From: JBAYZQ01 sp041672385
GTDB taxonomy: Bacteria; Spirochaetota; Spirochaetia; Sphaerochaetales; Sphaerochaetaceae
Assembly (NCBI GenBank): GCA_041672385.1
Contig: JBAYZQ010000004.1
Span: forward strand, 1 to 38,243
Length of the DNA stretch: 38,243 nt
Direction of reading: 5' to 3'
Positions 8,016 through 16,443 of the stretch are shown here, one piece after another. The notes below the pieces were generated by a model. That model searched no databases. It was not told the DNA's origin and saw nothing but the letters and a program-made list of their open reading frames with translations. Made by a program: the position numbers and the translations under genes. How positions within the stretch are numbered: the first letter of the stretch is position 1; each line of letters starts with the position of its first letter.

Positions 8016-9866
8016 CTATTTTCCTAATAATACTGGAATTAAGTCTTCTCTTTTTTCTTTTACTAAAGCTTCAATTACAAGGTGTCTATTTTCGGGACGG
8101 TTGAATTGTAATAAAGCTCTTTGTAGGTGCTTTTCTCTTCCTTTTGGAACATATACTTTTTCAAAATTTTTACCAAGGCGTGGATCCAGTCCAGTATAAT
8201 ACATACAAGTGCTTGCTGACCCAGGTGTTGGATAAAATTCTTGGACTTGTTCTGGTATAAAATGGTGCTTTTTCAAATATAAGGAAAGCTCAATGGCATC
8301 CTTTAAAGTAGAACCTGGGTGGGAAGAAATTAAATAAGGAAGAACATATTGTTTTTTACCAGCCTTTTTATTTGCTTCATTAAAAGCATTAACAAAATCT
8401 TCATAAACTGAAACAGGGCATTTTCCCATTTTTTCAAGAACTTCATCCACTACATGTTCTGGTGCTATTCTAAGTTGTCCACTAACATGATCTTTTACCA
8501 GTGAATCAAGAAAGCGACGTTGCATCTCAGGTTTTGCAACTAACATTAAATAATCAAAACGAATTCCTGAACGAATGAAAACTTTTTTAATTCCAGGAAG
8601 TTCTTTTACTTGATCTAACATTTCAAGATATTTTTCATGGGAATCTTTAATATTAGGACAGGGGGTAGGGAAAAGACATTGTCTATTTGAACAAGGGCCA
8701 TCTTTAAGTTGTTTATCACAACTTGGAGCGAGAAAGTTTGCTGTTGGTCCTCCAATATCATGAATATAACCTTTAAAATTAGGATGTTTTGAAAGTTCTT
8801 TTGCTTCTTTTACTACTGAAGCAGTACTTCTAGCTTGAATAATTCTCCCTTGGTGGGCAGTTATTGCACAGAAAGAACATCCACCAAAGCAACCTCTGTT
8901 ACAAGTTATTGAGAATTGAACTTCGTTTAAACCTGGAATACCTCCATCTTTTTCGTAATCAGGATGAGCTAATCGAGTAAAAAATAAATCATTGTAAAGA
9001 CTATCCATTTGTTTTTCAGTTAATGGAAGAGCTGGTGGATTTTCTATTACTTGACTTTTCATACAATTTTGCACAACTACTACAGGTTTGAAGGGGTTCT
9101 CATATTGTTCTTGTTTTTGAAAAGCTAAAGCATAAGCTTTTTTACCTTCCTCAGTAGGGGTATTGCTTTTTATATCTCTTTCACTTACTTCTTCAAAAGA
9201 AGGAAGAAAAATTTGAGGAAATTCTTTTGTTTGATCAATATCTGTTTTATGTCTTAAATAAGCTGTTCCAAGAATATTAGTCAAATCTTTGATATTTTCA
9301 CCATTCTTTAATCTTTTTGCTATTTCTAAAGTTTGGTTTTCTCCCATTCCATAAACTAAAAGATCTGCTTTACTGTCAAATAAAATACTTTTTCTCACCT
9401 TATCTTGCCAATAATCATAGTGGGCGAAACGCCTTAAGGATCCTTCAATCCCTCCTATTATTATAGGAACATCTTTAAAAGCTTGTTTTGCTCTCATGCA
9501 GTATGTAATAAGAGCTCTATCCGGTCTATATCCAGCCTTTCCCCCTGGAGAATAGGCATCTTGGCTTCTTATCTTTAAAGCTGAAGTATAATGACAAACC
9601 ATAGAATCTATATTACCTGCTGATATCATAACACATAGATTTGGACTTCCGAGTTTTATAAAATCATCAAGGCAGTCCCAACGTGGTTGAGCAATAATTC
9701 CCACTGTATATCCTTGATGTTCAAGGAGTCTTCCTAGAAGAGCTGCAGCAAAAGTTGGATGATCTACATAAGCATCACCAGTAATAAAAAGTATATCTAC
9801 ATTTTTAATTTTTCTTTCCTGTAAATCTAATTTACTGGTTGGTAAAAAATCTTTTCTTGAAACCAT
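8016..9866 (-). CDS. ygiQ: YgiQ-family radical SAM protein
   Basis: A 616-residue protein, the usual length for YgiQ (UPF0313). An N-terminal cobalamin-binding-like region (GDAYVDHPTFAAALLGRLLE) is followed by the radical SAM cluster motif Cys326-x3-Cys330-x2-Cys333 in CFGGCSFC, then GRIIQARS and a C-terminal TIM-barrel half (IRSGIRFDYL, LRIAPEHV, LISSHPG) and extra cysteines in KDGPCSNRQCLFPTPC that may hold a second cluster. YgiQ proteins are widespread; their reaction is not settled. Start at ATG 9866 with AGAGGAA upstream. It is flanked by two opposed TTT operons but is probably unrelated in function. Confidence 0.93.
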   Translation of the reverse strand: MVSRKDFLPTSKLDLQERKIKNVDILFITGDAYVDHPTFAAALLGRLLEHQGYTVGIIAQPRWDCLDDFIKLGSPNLCVMISAGNIDSMVCHYTSALKIRSQDAYSPGGKAGYRPDRALITYCMRAKQAFKDVPIIIGGIEGSLRRFAHYDYWQDKVRKSILFDSKADLLVYGMGENQTLEIAKRLKNGENIKDLTNILGTAYLRHKTDIDQTKEFPQIFLPSFEEVSERDIKSNTPTEEGKKAYALAFQKQEQYENPFKPVVVVQNCMKSQVIENPPALPLTEKQMDSLYNDLFFTRLAHPDYEKDGGIPGLNEVQFSITCNRGCFGGCSFCAITAHQGRIIQARSTASVVKEAKELSKHPNFKGYIHDIGGPTANFLAPSCDKQLKDGPCSNRQCLFPTPCPNIKDSHEKYLEMLDQVKELPGIKKVFIRSGIRFDYLMLVAKPEMQRRFLDSLVKDHVSGQLRIAPEHVVDEVLEKMGKCPVSVYEDFVNAFNEANKKAGKKQYVLPYLISSHPGSTLKDAIELSLYLKKHHFIPEQVQEFYPTPGSASTCMYYTGLDPRLGKNFEKVYVPKGREKHLQRALLQFNRPENRHLVIEALVKEKREDLIPVLLGK

Positions 9867-10022
9867 TTTTTCCTCTTTTCTTTTTGATTTTATACTAAAG
9901 CTTAAAAGAAAGGAAGAAGTTGAATTAAATTAATCAATTTATAGTAAAGACATATAGGAATAACAAATTTTTAACTTTTCTTTACAATATAGCTAAATAA
10001 TCCCTACAAAATTTGCAAAAAA

Positions 10023-10031
10023 TGCTATGAT
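10023..10031 (+). promoter_or_regulatory. extended -10 promoter for TTT operon 2
   Basis: TGCTATGAT at 10023-10031 fits an extended -10 (TGnTATGAT); no good -35 is seen at 17 bp. It gives a leader of about 40 nt ending in the AAGGAG ribosome-binding site of tctC. A short inverted repeat, CTAT-N3-ATAG, covers 10025-10035. The rest of the 209-base gap upstream (9867-10022) is AT-rich with no other clear signal. Confidence 0.45.
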
Positions 10032-10075
10032 ATAGGTGCTAGACTTTAATTGATTCTAAAGATAAGGAGAAAAAA

Positions 10076-11101
10076 ATGAAAAAATTCGCGATTATTTTAT
10101 GTGTCGTTTTAATGGCAATGGCAACAGTTTTTGCACAAGCAACAGCTGAAGATGCTGCTAATTACCCTAGTAAAGATCTCACTTTGATTGTTCCTTGGAA
10201 TGCTGGTGGTTCTTCAGATTTAATTGGTAGGCTTCTTACAGCAGACATGGCAAAGACTATGGGAGTAAAAATCAGTGTTGTTAATACTCCTGGTGCTACA
10301 GGAACAGTTGGTATGAACGATTGTTTTATCAAACCACATGATGGTTATACTTTGATTGCAAATGCAACTCCATACAATCACGGAGTTCTTGGTTTAGCTG
10401 ATTGGGCTCCACAGGATTGGTCTTTCATGGCAGCTTATTATGTTCCAAGTATTATTGCAGTACCAAAGAATAGCCCTTACAAAACTTTTGATGCTTTGTA
10501 TGCAGCTATGCAAGATCCTTCAATTGATGTTACAGCAGCAACAGCTGGTGTTGGTTCTTCTGGATTTGTAGCAATGGAAAAGCTAAAATCAGCAGATGCA
10601 AAAATGGGAAATTATAAACATATTGCATATTCTGGTGGTTCTGCAGCTGTAACAGCTACTTTGGCTGGTGAAGTTAACTTTACTCCTCAGCTTTCTAATG
10701 AAATGATTGACCTTCTTAGAAGTGGAGATTTAATTGCTTTGGCTGCAAATACTGAAGAGGACTTAGCACTTTCTGGTGTTTCTTATGTAATTCCATCAAT
10801 CAAGAATTTTATTCCAGAAACAGAAGCTGTTCTTCCTTGTGGAGATGCTTTTGGGTTATTATTCCCAGCTGATATTCCTGAACAGGCACAAACTATTCTT
10901 GAAGATGCTTTCAAAAAAGCATGTACAACTCAAAGTGCAAAAGATTTTGCTGACCAGAAAGGTGTTATTTTATTGCAGAATATGGATGTTAAAAAATCTA
11001 ATGCAATTAGAGATACAGAAGCTGCTAGTGTAGGTTATATTCTTTTGGATGCAGGAATTGCAAAGAAGTCACCAGCTGACTTTGGTTATTCACGTCCTTA
11101 G
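10076..11101 (+). CDS. tctC: TTT transporter periplasmic solute-binding protein TctC (system 2)
   Basis: A 341-residue secreted protein with a signal peptide (MKKFAIILCVVLMAMATVFA, cleavage before QATA) and Bug/TctC motifs: LTLIVPWNAGGSSDLIGRLL, VVNTPGATGTVGMND and a mid-protein VGSSGFVAMEKL. It is clearly diverged from the system 1 protein, so the two probably bind different ligands. Start at ATG 10076 after AAGGAG. A hairpin in the 72-base gap to tctB (11126-11149) probably lets this gene be expressed more than the membrane subunits. First gene of tctC-tctB-tctA-dehydrogenase. Confidence 0.92.
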   Translation: MKKFAIILCVVLMAMATVFAQATAEDAANYPSKDLTLIVPWNAGGSSDLIGRLLTADMAKTMGVKISVVNTPGATGTVGMNDCFIKPHDGYTLIANATPYNHGVLGLADWAPQDWSFMAAYYVPSIIAVPKNSPYKTFDALYAAMQDPSIDVTAATAGVGSSGFVAMEKLKSADAKMGNYKHIAYSGGSAAVTATLAGEVNFTPQLSNEMIDLLRSGDLIALAANTEEDLALSGVSYVIPSIKNFIPETEAVLPCGDAFGLLFPADIPEQAQTILEDAFKKACTTQSAKDFADQKGVILLQNMDVKKSNAIRDTEAASVGYILLDAGIAKKSPADFGYSRP

Positions 11102-11125
11102 TTTATTGTTTGTTGACAGTAGAAT

Positions 11126-11149
11126 GAGGTGTCATGTTTTTGACACCTC
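11126..11149 (+). terminator. intercistronic hairpin between tctC and tctB (system 2)
   Basis: GAGGTGTCA (11126-11134), a 6-nt loop, then the exact complement TGACACCTC (11141-11149): a perfect 9-bp stem. The following TTCTTAAATTT is only a weak T-tract, so partial termination or 3' end protection of the tctC message is more likely than full termination. Confidence 0.7.
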
Positions 11150-11173
11150 TTCTTAAATTTAAAGGAAAAAAAT

Positions 11174-11707
11174 ATGGATGATGAAGAAATTAAGGACGTT
11201 GTGGGTGAAGAAAAACAACGACCAATCGGACATTTGGACTTTATTACTGCCATAATTCTTTTTGTAATGAGTGTAGCCACTATAATTACAAGTATAGGTT
11301 ATTGGAGAGAACAGAAAATTGACTTTTATGCTTCTGCAGGTTTTCTGCCGATTATTATTGCAGGAGTACTTCTCGTTTTATCTGTAATACTTTTTTTTAA
11401 CTCATTAAAAGAAAGTAGTTTAAAACAAAGAAATATTGAAATTAAAGATGCATTTATTAGGACGATTAAAAGTAAGAATTTTCATAGAGCAATAATTGGA
11501 TTGTTAATATGTATTATTTACGTTTATTTTCTTCTGGGAAAATATTTATTCTGGTTTGCTACCTTTGTTGGTCTTGCAGCCTTACTGATATTTAATTGTC
11601 GAGAGTATAAATTAAAGAACATAATAAAAGCCATTATTATAGCGGCTTTGGGTGATGTTCTAATTATTGTGATTTTCCAGTACGTTTTTAACGTACCAAT
11701 GCCTTAG
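11174..11707 (+). CDS. tctB: TTT transporter small membrane subunit TctB (system 2)
   Basis: A 177-residue protein with four predicted membrane segments, the normal TctB length. A charged N-terminal stretch of about 20 residues precedes the first segment (FITAIILFVMSVATIIT); the SAGFLPIIIAGVLLVLSVIL block matches the typical TctB layout (F-P-x-x-x-G before segment 2). It would form the membrane complex with TctA. It lies between the binding protein gene and tctA, with AAAGGAAAA upstream of ATG 11174. Confidence 0.87.
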   Translation: MDDEEIKDVVGEEKQRPIGHLDFITAIILFVMSVATIITSIGYWREQKIDFYASAGFLPIIIAGVLLVLSVILFFNSLKESSLKQRNIEIKDAFIRTIKSKNFHRAIIGLLICIIYVYFLLGKYLFWFATFVGLAALLIFNCREYKLKNIIKAIIIAALGDVLIIVIFQYVFNVPMP

Positions 11708-11716
11708 GAGGAAGAA

Positions 11717-13222
11717 ATGTTTGTAAGTTATTTAACACAGTCTTTGGCAGTTGTATTTTCTCCTTTAGGAATTGGCTGTCTCTTTTTATCAGTATTGGTT
11801 GGTTTAATCTTTGGTATGTTACCTGGTTTAACTGCTACAATGGGTGTGGCTTTATTAACCGGTCTTACCTATTCCTTTGAAGGTCCTTATGCAATACTTG
11901 TTTTACTTGGAATTTATATTGGAGCTATTTCTGGTGGAAACCAGTCAGCTATTCTTTTAAATATTCCAGGAACACCGGCATCTGCTTCAACGGCTCTTGA
12001 AGGTCATCCATTAGCTTTGAAAGGTGAAGGTGGTTTGGCGATTTTTGTTGCAACCTCTTCTTCATTTTATGGAACTTTAATAAGTATTTGTTGTGTAGTA
12101 TTATTTACACCCTTACTTACAAGTTTGGCATTGAAGTTTAACTCACAAGAAATGTTTTTACTTGCAGTTTTCGGTGTTGTTATTTGTGGGAACCTTACCA
12201 GTGGAGGAGATCCAATTAAAGGTTGGATTTCTGGATTTTTTGGTTTGCTTATTGCTCTTGTTGGCCGAGATACAATGGATTCTTTCGCAAGATTTACCTT
12301 TGGGCAAATTAATCTTACTTCCGGTATTTCCTTGCTTCCTGTAATGATTGGTTTATTTGGTTTTCCTGAGGTTATAAATGCTTTTAATTCGGCAAAACAC
12401 AAACCTAAACCAATTACAAAATATAAAATTAAAGATGGAAATAATATTCTTAAAAGAAACTGGTTTAACATTTTAAGAAGTGGGATACTTGGAATGAGTA
12501 TGGGTGCTATCCCAGGAGTAGGTGAAGATACTGGAGGATGGGTTTCTTACTGGGCTGAGAAGAAGAAATCAAAAACACCGGAATTATGGGGAAAAGGTTG
12601 CTATGATGGAATCTGTTCTTCTGAATGTGGAAATAATGCTGCTATTGGTGGTGCTATTATTCCTGTTCTTTCCCTTGCTGTTCCTGGAAGTGCTCCTGCA
12701 GCTGTTTTATTGGCTGCCTTTTGGATGCATGGTTATAGGCCTGGTCCTCTTTTGATGACTGAGACTCCAGAATTCTTATATTATGTTGTAGTGTTTATGA
12801 TTTTTGCTTCTTTTGTAATGCTTTTACTAGCAAATATTATTTCAAAGTACACAGTTAAAATTCTTCAAGTAGATGATAGAATTCTTATGCCTATAGTTTT
12901 CATTTTATGTGTTATTGGTGCTTTTGTTGTAAATAACAGGCTTTTTGATATTAAAATGATGATTGTATTTGGAGTAATTGGAGTTGGAATGGCGTATATT
13001 AGGATTCCATCAGCGCCTATGCTGTTGGGAGTAATCTTAGGAAATATGGCAGATGAAAATTTGAGAAGATCTTTGATTCTTCATGATGGGTCTTGGGGAA
13101 GTTTCTTTACTAGACCTATATCAATTATTTTCATTATTTTTATTCTTGTTCTAATTTTAGGTCAGAATAAAACATTTATTAGAATTTTAAATAGTATCTT
13201 TAAAAAGAAAAAATCGGCTTAG
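11717..13222 (+). CDS. tctA: TTT transporter large membrane subunit TctA (system 2)
   Basis: A 501-residue polytopic membrane protein with the two TctA repeat loops: FGMLPGLTATMGVALLTG near residue 35 and AILLNIPGTPASASTALEG near 78 in the first half, then GAIPGVGEDTGGWVSYW and SLAVPGSAPAAVLLAA in the second. The GEDTGGW loop differs from the GTGASIA loop of the system 1 TctA, which again suggests a different substrate. Start at ATG 11717 with AGGAGGAAG, 9 nt after tctB. Followed after 29 nt by the dehydrogenase gene on the same strand. Confidence 0.92.
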   Translation: MFVSYLTQSLAVVFSPLGIGCLFLSVLVGLIFGMLPGLTATMGVALLTGLTYSFEGPYAILVLLGIYIGAISGGNQSAILLNIPGTPASASTALEGHPLALKGEGGLAIFVATSSSFYGTLISICCVVLFTPLLTSLALKFNSQEMFLLAVFGVVICGNLTSGGDPIKGWISGFFGLLIALVGRDTMDSFARFTFGQINLTSGISLLPVMIGLFGFPEVINAFNSAKHKPKPITKYKIKDGNNILKRNWFNILRSGILGMSMGAIPGVGEDTGGWVSYWAEKKKSKTPELWGKGCYDGICSSECGNNAAIGGAIIPVLSLAVPGSAPAAVLLAAFWMHGYRPGPLLMTETPEFLYYVVVFMIFASFVMLLLANIISKYTVKILQVDDRILMPIVFILCVIGAFVVNNRLFDIKMMIVFGVIGVGMAYIRIPSAPMLLGVILGNMADENLRRSLILHDGSWGSFFTRPISIIFIIFILVLILGQNKTFIRILNSIFKKKKSA

Positions 13223-13251
13223 TTAAGTCGAAAAACAAGAAGGAAAATAAA

Positions 13252-14301
13252 ATGGAAAAAGTTGGATTTGGTATTATTGGAACAGGCATGATTGCTAGGT
13301 TTCATCTTTCAGCAATAAAAGAGCTGAAAGGAGCCGAAATCGTTGCTGTATATGATACAAATAAAGCTGCCTTATGTAGATATTGCAAAGAAACTGGAGT
13401 AAAAGGATATGATGATTTTGAAGCTTTTCTTTCAGATCAAAATATTCAGGTTATAACGATAGCTACCCCTTCTGGAACACATGATAAATTAGCGATTGAA
13501 GCTATGAAACATAAAAAACATGTAATTACTGAAAAACCAATGGCAATTACAGTTGAAAAATGTAATAACATGATTGCTTGTGCGAAAGAAAATAATGTAA
13601 TTCTTGCTGGAATTTTTCAGAGTCGATATCATGAGGTTCCTAACATCGTAAAAAAGGCAGTAGATGATGGTCGTTTTGGAAAAATTACACTTTGTAGTGC
13701 TTTTGTAAAATGGTATAGATCTCAAGAGTATTTTGATTCAAGTTCTTGGAAAGGAACTTGGGCTATGGATGGCGGTGGTGCCTTAATGAACCAAAGCATA
13801 CATGCAATTGATCTCTTACAGTGGATAGCAGGACCAATTACTGAGGTTATGGCTTATACAGGGAATTTAGCTCATCAGAGAATTGAAGTTGAAGATACAG
13901 CTGTAGCAGTTGTAAAATTTGCTTCAGGAGCTCTGGGTACTATTGAAGGTGCAACTTCTGTTTATCCGGGTTTTTATAAGAAAATAGAAATCTGTGGAAG
14001 TCAAGGAAGTGCTGTAATTGAAGAAGAGAATCTAAATTATTGGAAATTTTTAGATAGCACAGATGAGGACGAAGCTCTACTCAAAAAGTATTCAAATGTT
14101 ACTACAACTGGAGGCGGAGCCGCAGATCCTAAAGCAATTGATTCTTCTGGTCACCAAAAATGTTTCCAAAATGTAGTTGATGCAATTGTTGATAAAACTC
14201 CAGTTTTGATTACAGGTATGGAAGCTAGTAAGTCAGTAAGAGTTATCGAAGCAATTTACAAAAGCTCCGAAACTCATACTAGTGTGAAAGTTGAGTATTA
14301 A
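13252..14301 (+). CDS. Gfo/Idh/MocA-family NAD(P)-dependent dehydrogenase
   Basis: A 349-residue protein with an N-terminal Rossmann fold (GFGIIGTGMIARFH), the EKP motif at residues 94-96 (ITEKPMAIT) and the catalytic region QSIHAIDLLQW, followed by the C-terminal alpha/beta substrate domain (GALGTIEGATSVYPG). The family oxidises or reduces sugars, inositols and their derivatives. It starts at ATG 13252 with AAGGA upstream and follows tctA in the TTT operon, so the imported ligand is probably a sugar-like hydroxy compound. Its TAA overlaps the stop codon of the convergent isomerase gene by 4 nt (14298-14301). Confidence 0.9.
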   Translation: MEKVGFGIIGTGMIARFHLSAIKELKGAEIVAVYDTNKAALCRYCKETGVKGYDDFEAFLSDQNIQVITIATPSGTHDKLAIEAMKHKKHVITEKPMAITVEKCNNMIACAKENNVILAGIFQSRYHEVPNIVKKAVDDGRFGKITLCSAFVKWYRSQEYFDSSSWKGTWAMDGGGALMNQSIHAIDLLQWIAGPITEVMAYTGNLAHQRIEVEDTAVAVVKFASGALGTIEGATSVYPGFYKKIEICGSQGSAVIEEENLNYWKFLDSTDEDEALLKKYSNVTTTGGGAADPKAIDSSGHQKCFQNVVDAIVDKTPVLITGMEASKSVRVIEAIYKSSETHTSVKVEY

Positions 14302-15095
14302 AGAATTTGGGTCTTTAGAAGATTAAGGGCTTTTGCCATTTCTTTTGAGGATCCACTTACTGTTTCATAAGAAACTGTATTGTTATATCCGTTTTTTCTT
14401 AAAAGTTTAAAAGCTTTAAGAAGGAACGGATTCATTTTCTCAGAAGGAAGGCCTCTTTCTAACTCGCTCACGTGTATGTGTTCTACATCTACTAAAACGT
14501 CTAAAATAGTATCCACTGCTTCATTATTATTTTGCATATGAAGTAAATCAATCATAAGCTTTACATTTGGGTGATTCGTCTTTTTTACGATTTCGTCTGC
14601 TTCAAGAATTGTATTAATGACATTTCCTGCTGAATAACTCATAGGTTCAATAAGGATATGAATGTTATTTTGAGCAGCTTTTGGGCCAATAAAATCTTTT
14701 AAAAGGTTAATTATTTGTTGCTTTGCTTCATCCTTTGAAGTCTTTTTTTCATCCCTTTTCCTTGCTGCAGCACTTCCAAAAATTATTTTATCAGCACCTA
14801 AAGCAACGGCTCTTTCAAAAGCCTTTTCAAGATAAGAGATAAACTCTTTTTCATTAAATTCTGGTTTTTGAAGCTTTATTGATTCAGGAAAAAAATTACA
14901 AGTTGAATTGCATTTAAGATTTAAATTTTTTACTAACACCAATATTTCATTAAAATCCTCATCAGAAAGCTCCACTAAGCTCATTAAAGGAAATTCAACA
15001 AAATCGTAACCTGCTTTAGAAATTTCCTGAATAAGAGTTTTATTAATTTCCCATAGAGGTATAGTTGCGAAACCTGTACAATAACCGTATTCCAT
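14298..15095 (-). CDS. TIM-barrel sugar isomerase/epimerase (AP endonuclease 2 family)
   Basis: A 265-residue xylose-isomerase-like TIM-barrel protein. Likely metal ligands stand at the ends of the strands: ILIEPMSYS (Glu), LMIDLLHM (Asp, His), HIHVSEL (His) and TVSYETV (Glu). Members include IolE-like dehydratases, tagatose/psicose epimerases and hydroxypyruvate isomerases; the reaction cannot be chosen here. Start at ATG 15095 with AGGAGCT upstream, 12 nt after the AraC gene, so the two form an operon. It converges on the Gfo/Idh/MocA gene, and both probably act on the ligand taken up by TTT system 2. Confidence 0.85.
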   Translation of the reverse strand: MEYGYCTGFATIPLWEINKTLIQEISKAGYDFVEFPLMSLVELSDEDFNEILVLVKNLNLKCNSTCNFFPESIKLQKPEFNEKEFISYLEKAFERAVALGADKIIFGSAAARKRDEKKTSKDEAKQQIINLLKDFIGPKAAQNNIHILIEPMSYSAGNVINTILEADEIVKKTNHPNVKLMIDLLHMQNNNEAVDTILDVLVDVEHIHVSELERGLPSEKMNPFLLKAFKLLRKNGYNNTVSYETVSGSSKEMAKALNLLKTQIL

Positions 15096-15107
15096 TGGTA
15101 GCTCCTT

Positions 15108-15989
15108 TTATGCTTTTAGTTTTTCTTTTCGGGCATTCATTTGGTAGGATTTCGGAGAAATTAAGTAATGCGCCTTAAAGGATTTACTGAAATTTGAAAG
15201 ATTGTTGAAACCACATTCAAAACAAATTTTTTCAATAGTCATATCTGTTTGAAGAAGTTCTTTAGCCTTATTAAGCCTACAATTTATTAAATATTTTATT
15301 GGTGAAACACTAGTAACCTTGCTGAAAATTCTACACAGGGTAAATTTATCAATACTATACTCTTCTGCAAGATTATCTAATGTTATCTCTTCAAAGAAAT
15401 TTCTATTTATATAATTAATAATTTGATAAACAAGTTTATGTTCTTTTCCAATTGTGGTTGTTGAATAAATATGATGGTGTTTTCGATAAATCCTGTTTAC
15501 AAGAAGAAGTAATTCAGCATAATTAATTACAATTTCTAAATCTTTCCCAAAGCTTTCAGGATTTTTTCTGTTAATAACTTTTATAATGGCTTCTTGAAGT
15601 TGAATAAGCTTGGTTGCTTCTTCTTCTGTAAGTTCTAAAATCTGTGGATCAGGAAAAGGCCTGTAATAAAAGCAATCTAAAAGATTTGTATTTTGGGTTG
15701 AGACATGGTTCAAAAATTCAAGTTTGAATAAGGTTACATACCTATCAAAATCACTTTTTCTTGTGCAACCAAACCAATGTGAGTCAGATGTGTTTAAAAG
15801 TACAGCAGTGTTTTTTTTCAAAGTATAGTTTTTTTGACCAATGGTCCCCACTACACCTTCACAATTGGTAAAGAATATTTCGAAATCTTTATGCGTATGG
15901 CAACAGAACTTTTCATTATAATTAGTAATTTTATGCTGAATATCGTAATCAGCATAAATTGTTTCTTCTAGTTTATTTAGTGTATTCAT
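15108..15989 (-). CDS. AraC-family transcriptional regulator
   Basis: A 293-residue regulator. The N-terminal half is a cupin-like sensor (HTHKDFEIFFTN, then KKNTAVLLNTSDSHWFG). The C-terminal hundred residues carry the two AraC helix-turn-helix motifs: ITLDNLAEEYSIDKFTLCRI and the second around MTIEKICFECGFNNLSNFSK, ending with the SPKSYQ signature. It is transcribed ahead of the isomerase gene and probably controls it and the neighbouring TTT/dehydrogenase operon. The ATG at 15989 has no ribosome-binding site and lies 6 nt after a consensus-like -10, so the mRNA is probably leaderless. Confidence 0.92.
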   Translation of the reverse strand: MNTLNKLEETIYADYDIQHKITNYNEKFCCHTHKDFEIFFTNCEGVVGTIGQKNYTLKKNTAVLLNTSDSHWFGCTRKSDFDRYVTLFKLEFLNHVSTQNTNLLDCFYYRPFPDPQILELTEEEATKLIQLQEAIIKVINRKNPESFGKDLEIVINYAELLLLVNRIYRKHHHIYSTTTIGKEHKLVYQIINYINRNFFEEITLDNLAEEYSIDKFTLCRIFSKVTSVSPIKYLINCRLNKAKELLQTDMTIEKICFECGFNNLSNFSKSFKAHYLISPKSYQMNARKEKLKA

Positions 15990-15995
15990 GTTGAA

Positions 15996-16024
15996 AGTAT
16001 AACATCATTTTTGGTTTGTGTTAA
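15996..16024 (-). promoter_or_regulatory. leaderless-type promoter of the AraC gene
   Basis: On the minus strand: TTAACA (16019-16024), a 17-bp spacer, TATACT (15996-16001, preceded by TG one base away), then TTCAAC and the ATG. The predicted first transcribed base falls on or next to the A of the start codon. Confidence 0.65.
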
Positions 16025-16088
16025 TTGAATTTTCCAAGAATTGCAAAAAAAAAGAGAATAAGTTAGAAAAATATATGAAATAAAGGTT

Positions 16089-16094
16089 TATACT
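16089..16094 (+). promoter_or_regulatory. -10 element upstream of the carrier-like/sufS operon
   Basis: TATACT ends 10 nt before ATG 16105, and no Shine-Dalgarno sequence lies between. A -35 box is not convincing. The predicted leader would be about 3-4 nt, so this resembles the other short-leader promoters of the window. Confidence 0.4.
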
Positions 16095-16104
16095 TTATTT
16101 TGTT

Positions 16105-16443
16105 ATGAGAAAAAAGAAAAATTTAAAAATTAAAGAAGAGGTTTTTTACCTGTTATCTTTACCAGAAGATATAGAGGAAACTAATCTTGAAAAACTTGTA
16201 ATAATTAGTTTTAAAAACCAATTATTAGCAAAGCAAGGGAAGAAAATTAATTCAAAACAACTTCTTTCTCTAACAAAAGTTGACTGCCATAATACTAATG
16301 CAATAATCCAAAAAAAAGCTTTGCTGGTAATGGCAATAGAAAAGAAATTTAAATTTCATCTTAACGATGATCAATATGATAAATGTAGTGACATTGAAGA
16401 TTTAGTTGAGTTTTCTAAAAAAGGGGAAGTAAATGAATCTTAA
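16105..16443 (+). CDS. acyl-carrier-protein-like small protein lacking the carrier serine
   Basis: A 112-residue protein. The second half reads like helices II-IV of an acyl carrier protein (KALLVMAIEKKFKFHLNDDQ, then CSDIEDLVEFSKK). The DSL motif that carries phosphopantetheine is absent: the aligned position falls in AIIQKK, with isoleucine in place of serine. So if the fold is right, it cannot be loaded and would act by binding. No other family was recognised. It overlaps the SufS gene by 11 nt (ATG 16433 inside this frame), so the two are translated together. Eukaryotic mitochondria use a carrier protein with their cysteine desulfurase, which makes the pairing suggestive, but this is inference. 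Confidence 0.5.
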   Translation: MRKKKNLKIKEEVFYLLSLPEDIEETNLEKLVIISFKNQLLAKQGKKINSKQLLSLTKVDCHNTNAIIQKKALLVMAIEKKFKFHLNDDQYDKCSDIEDLVEFSKKGEVNES

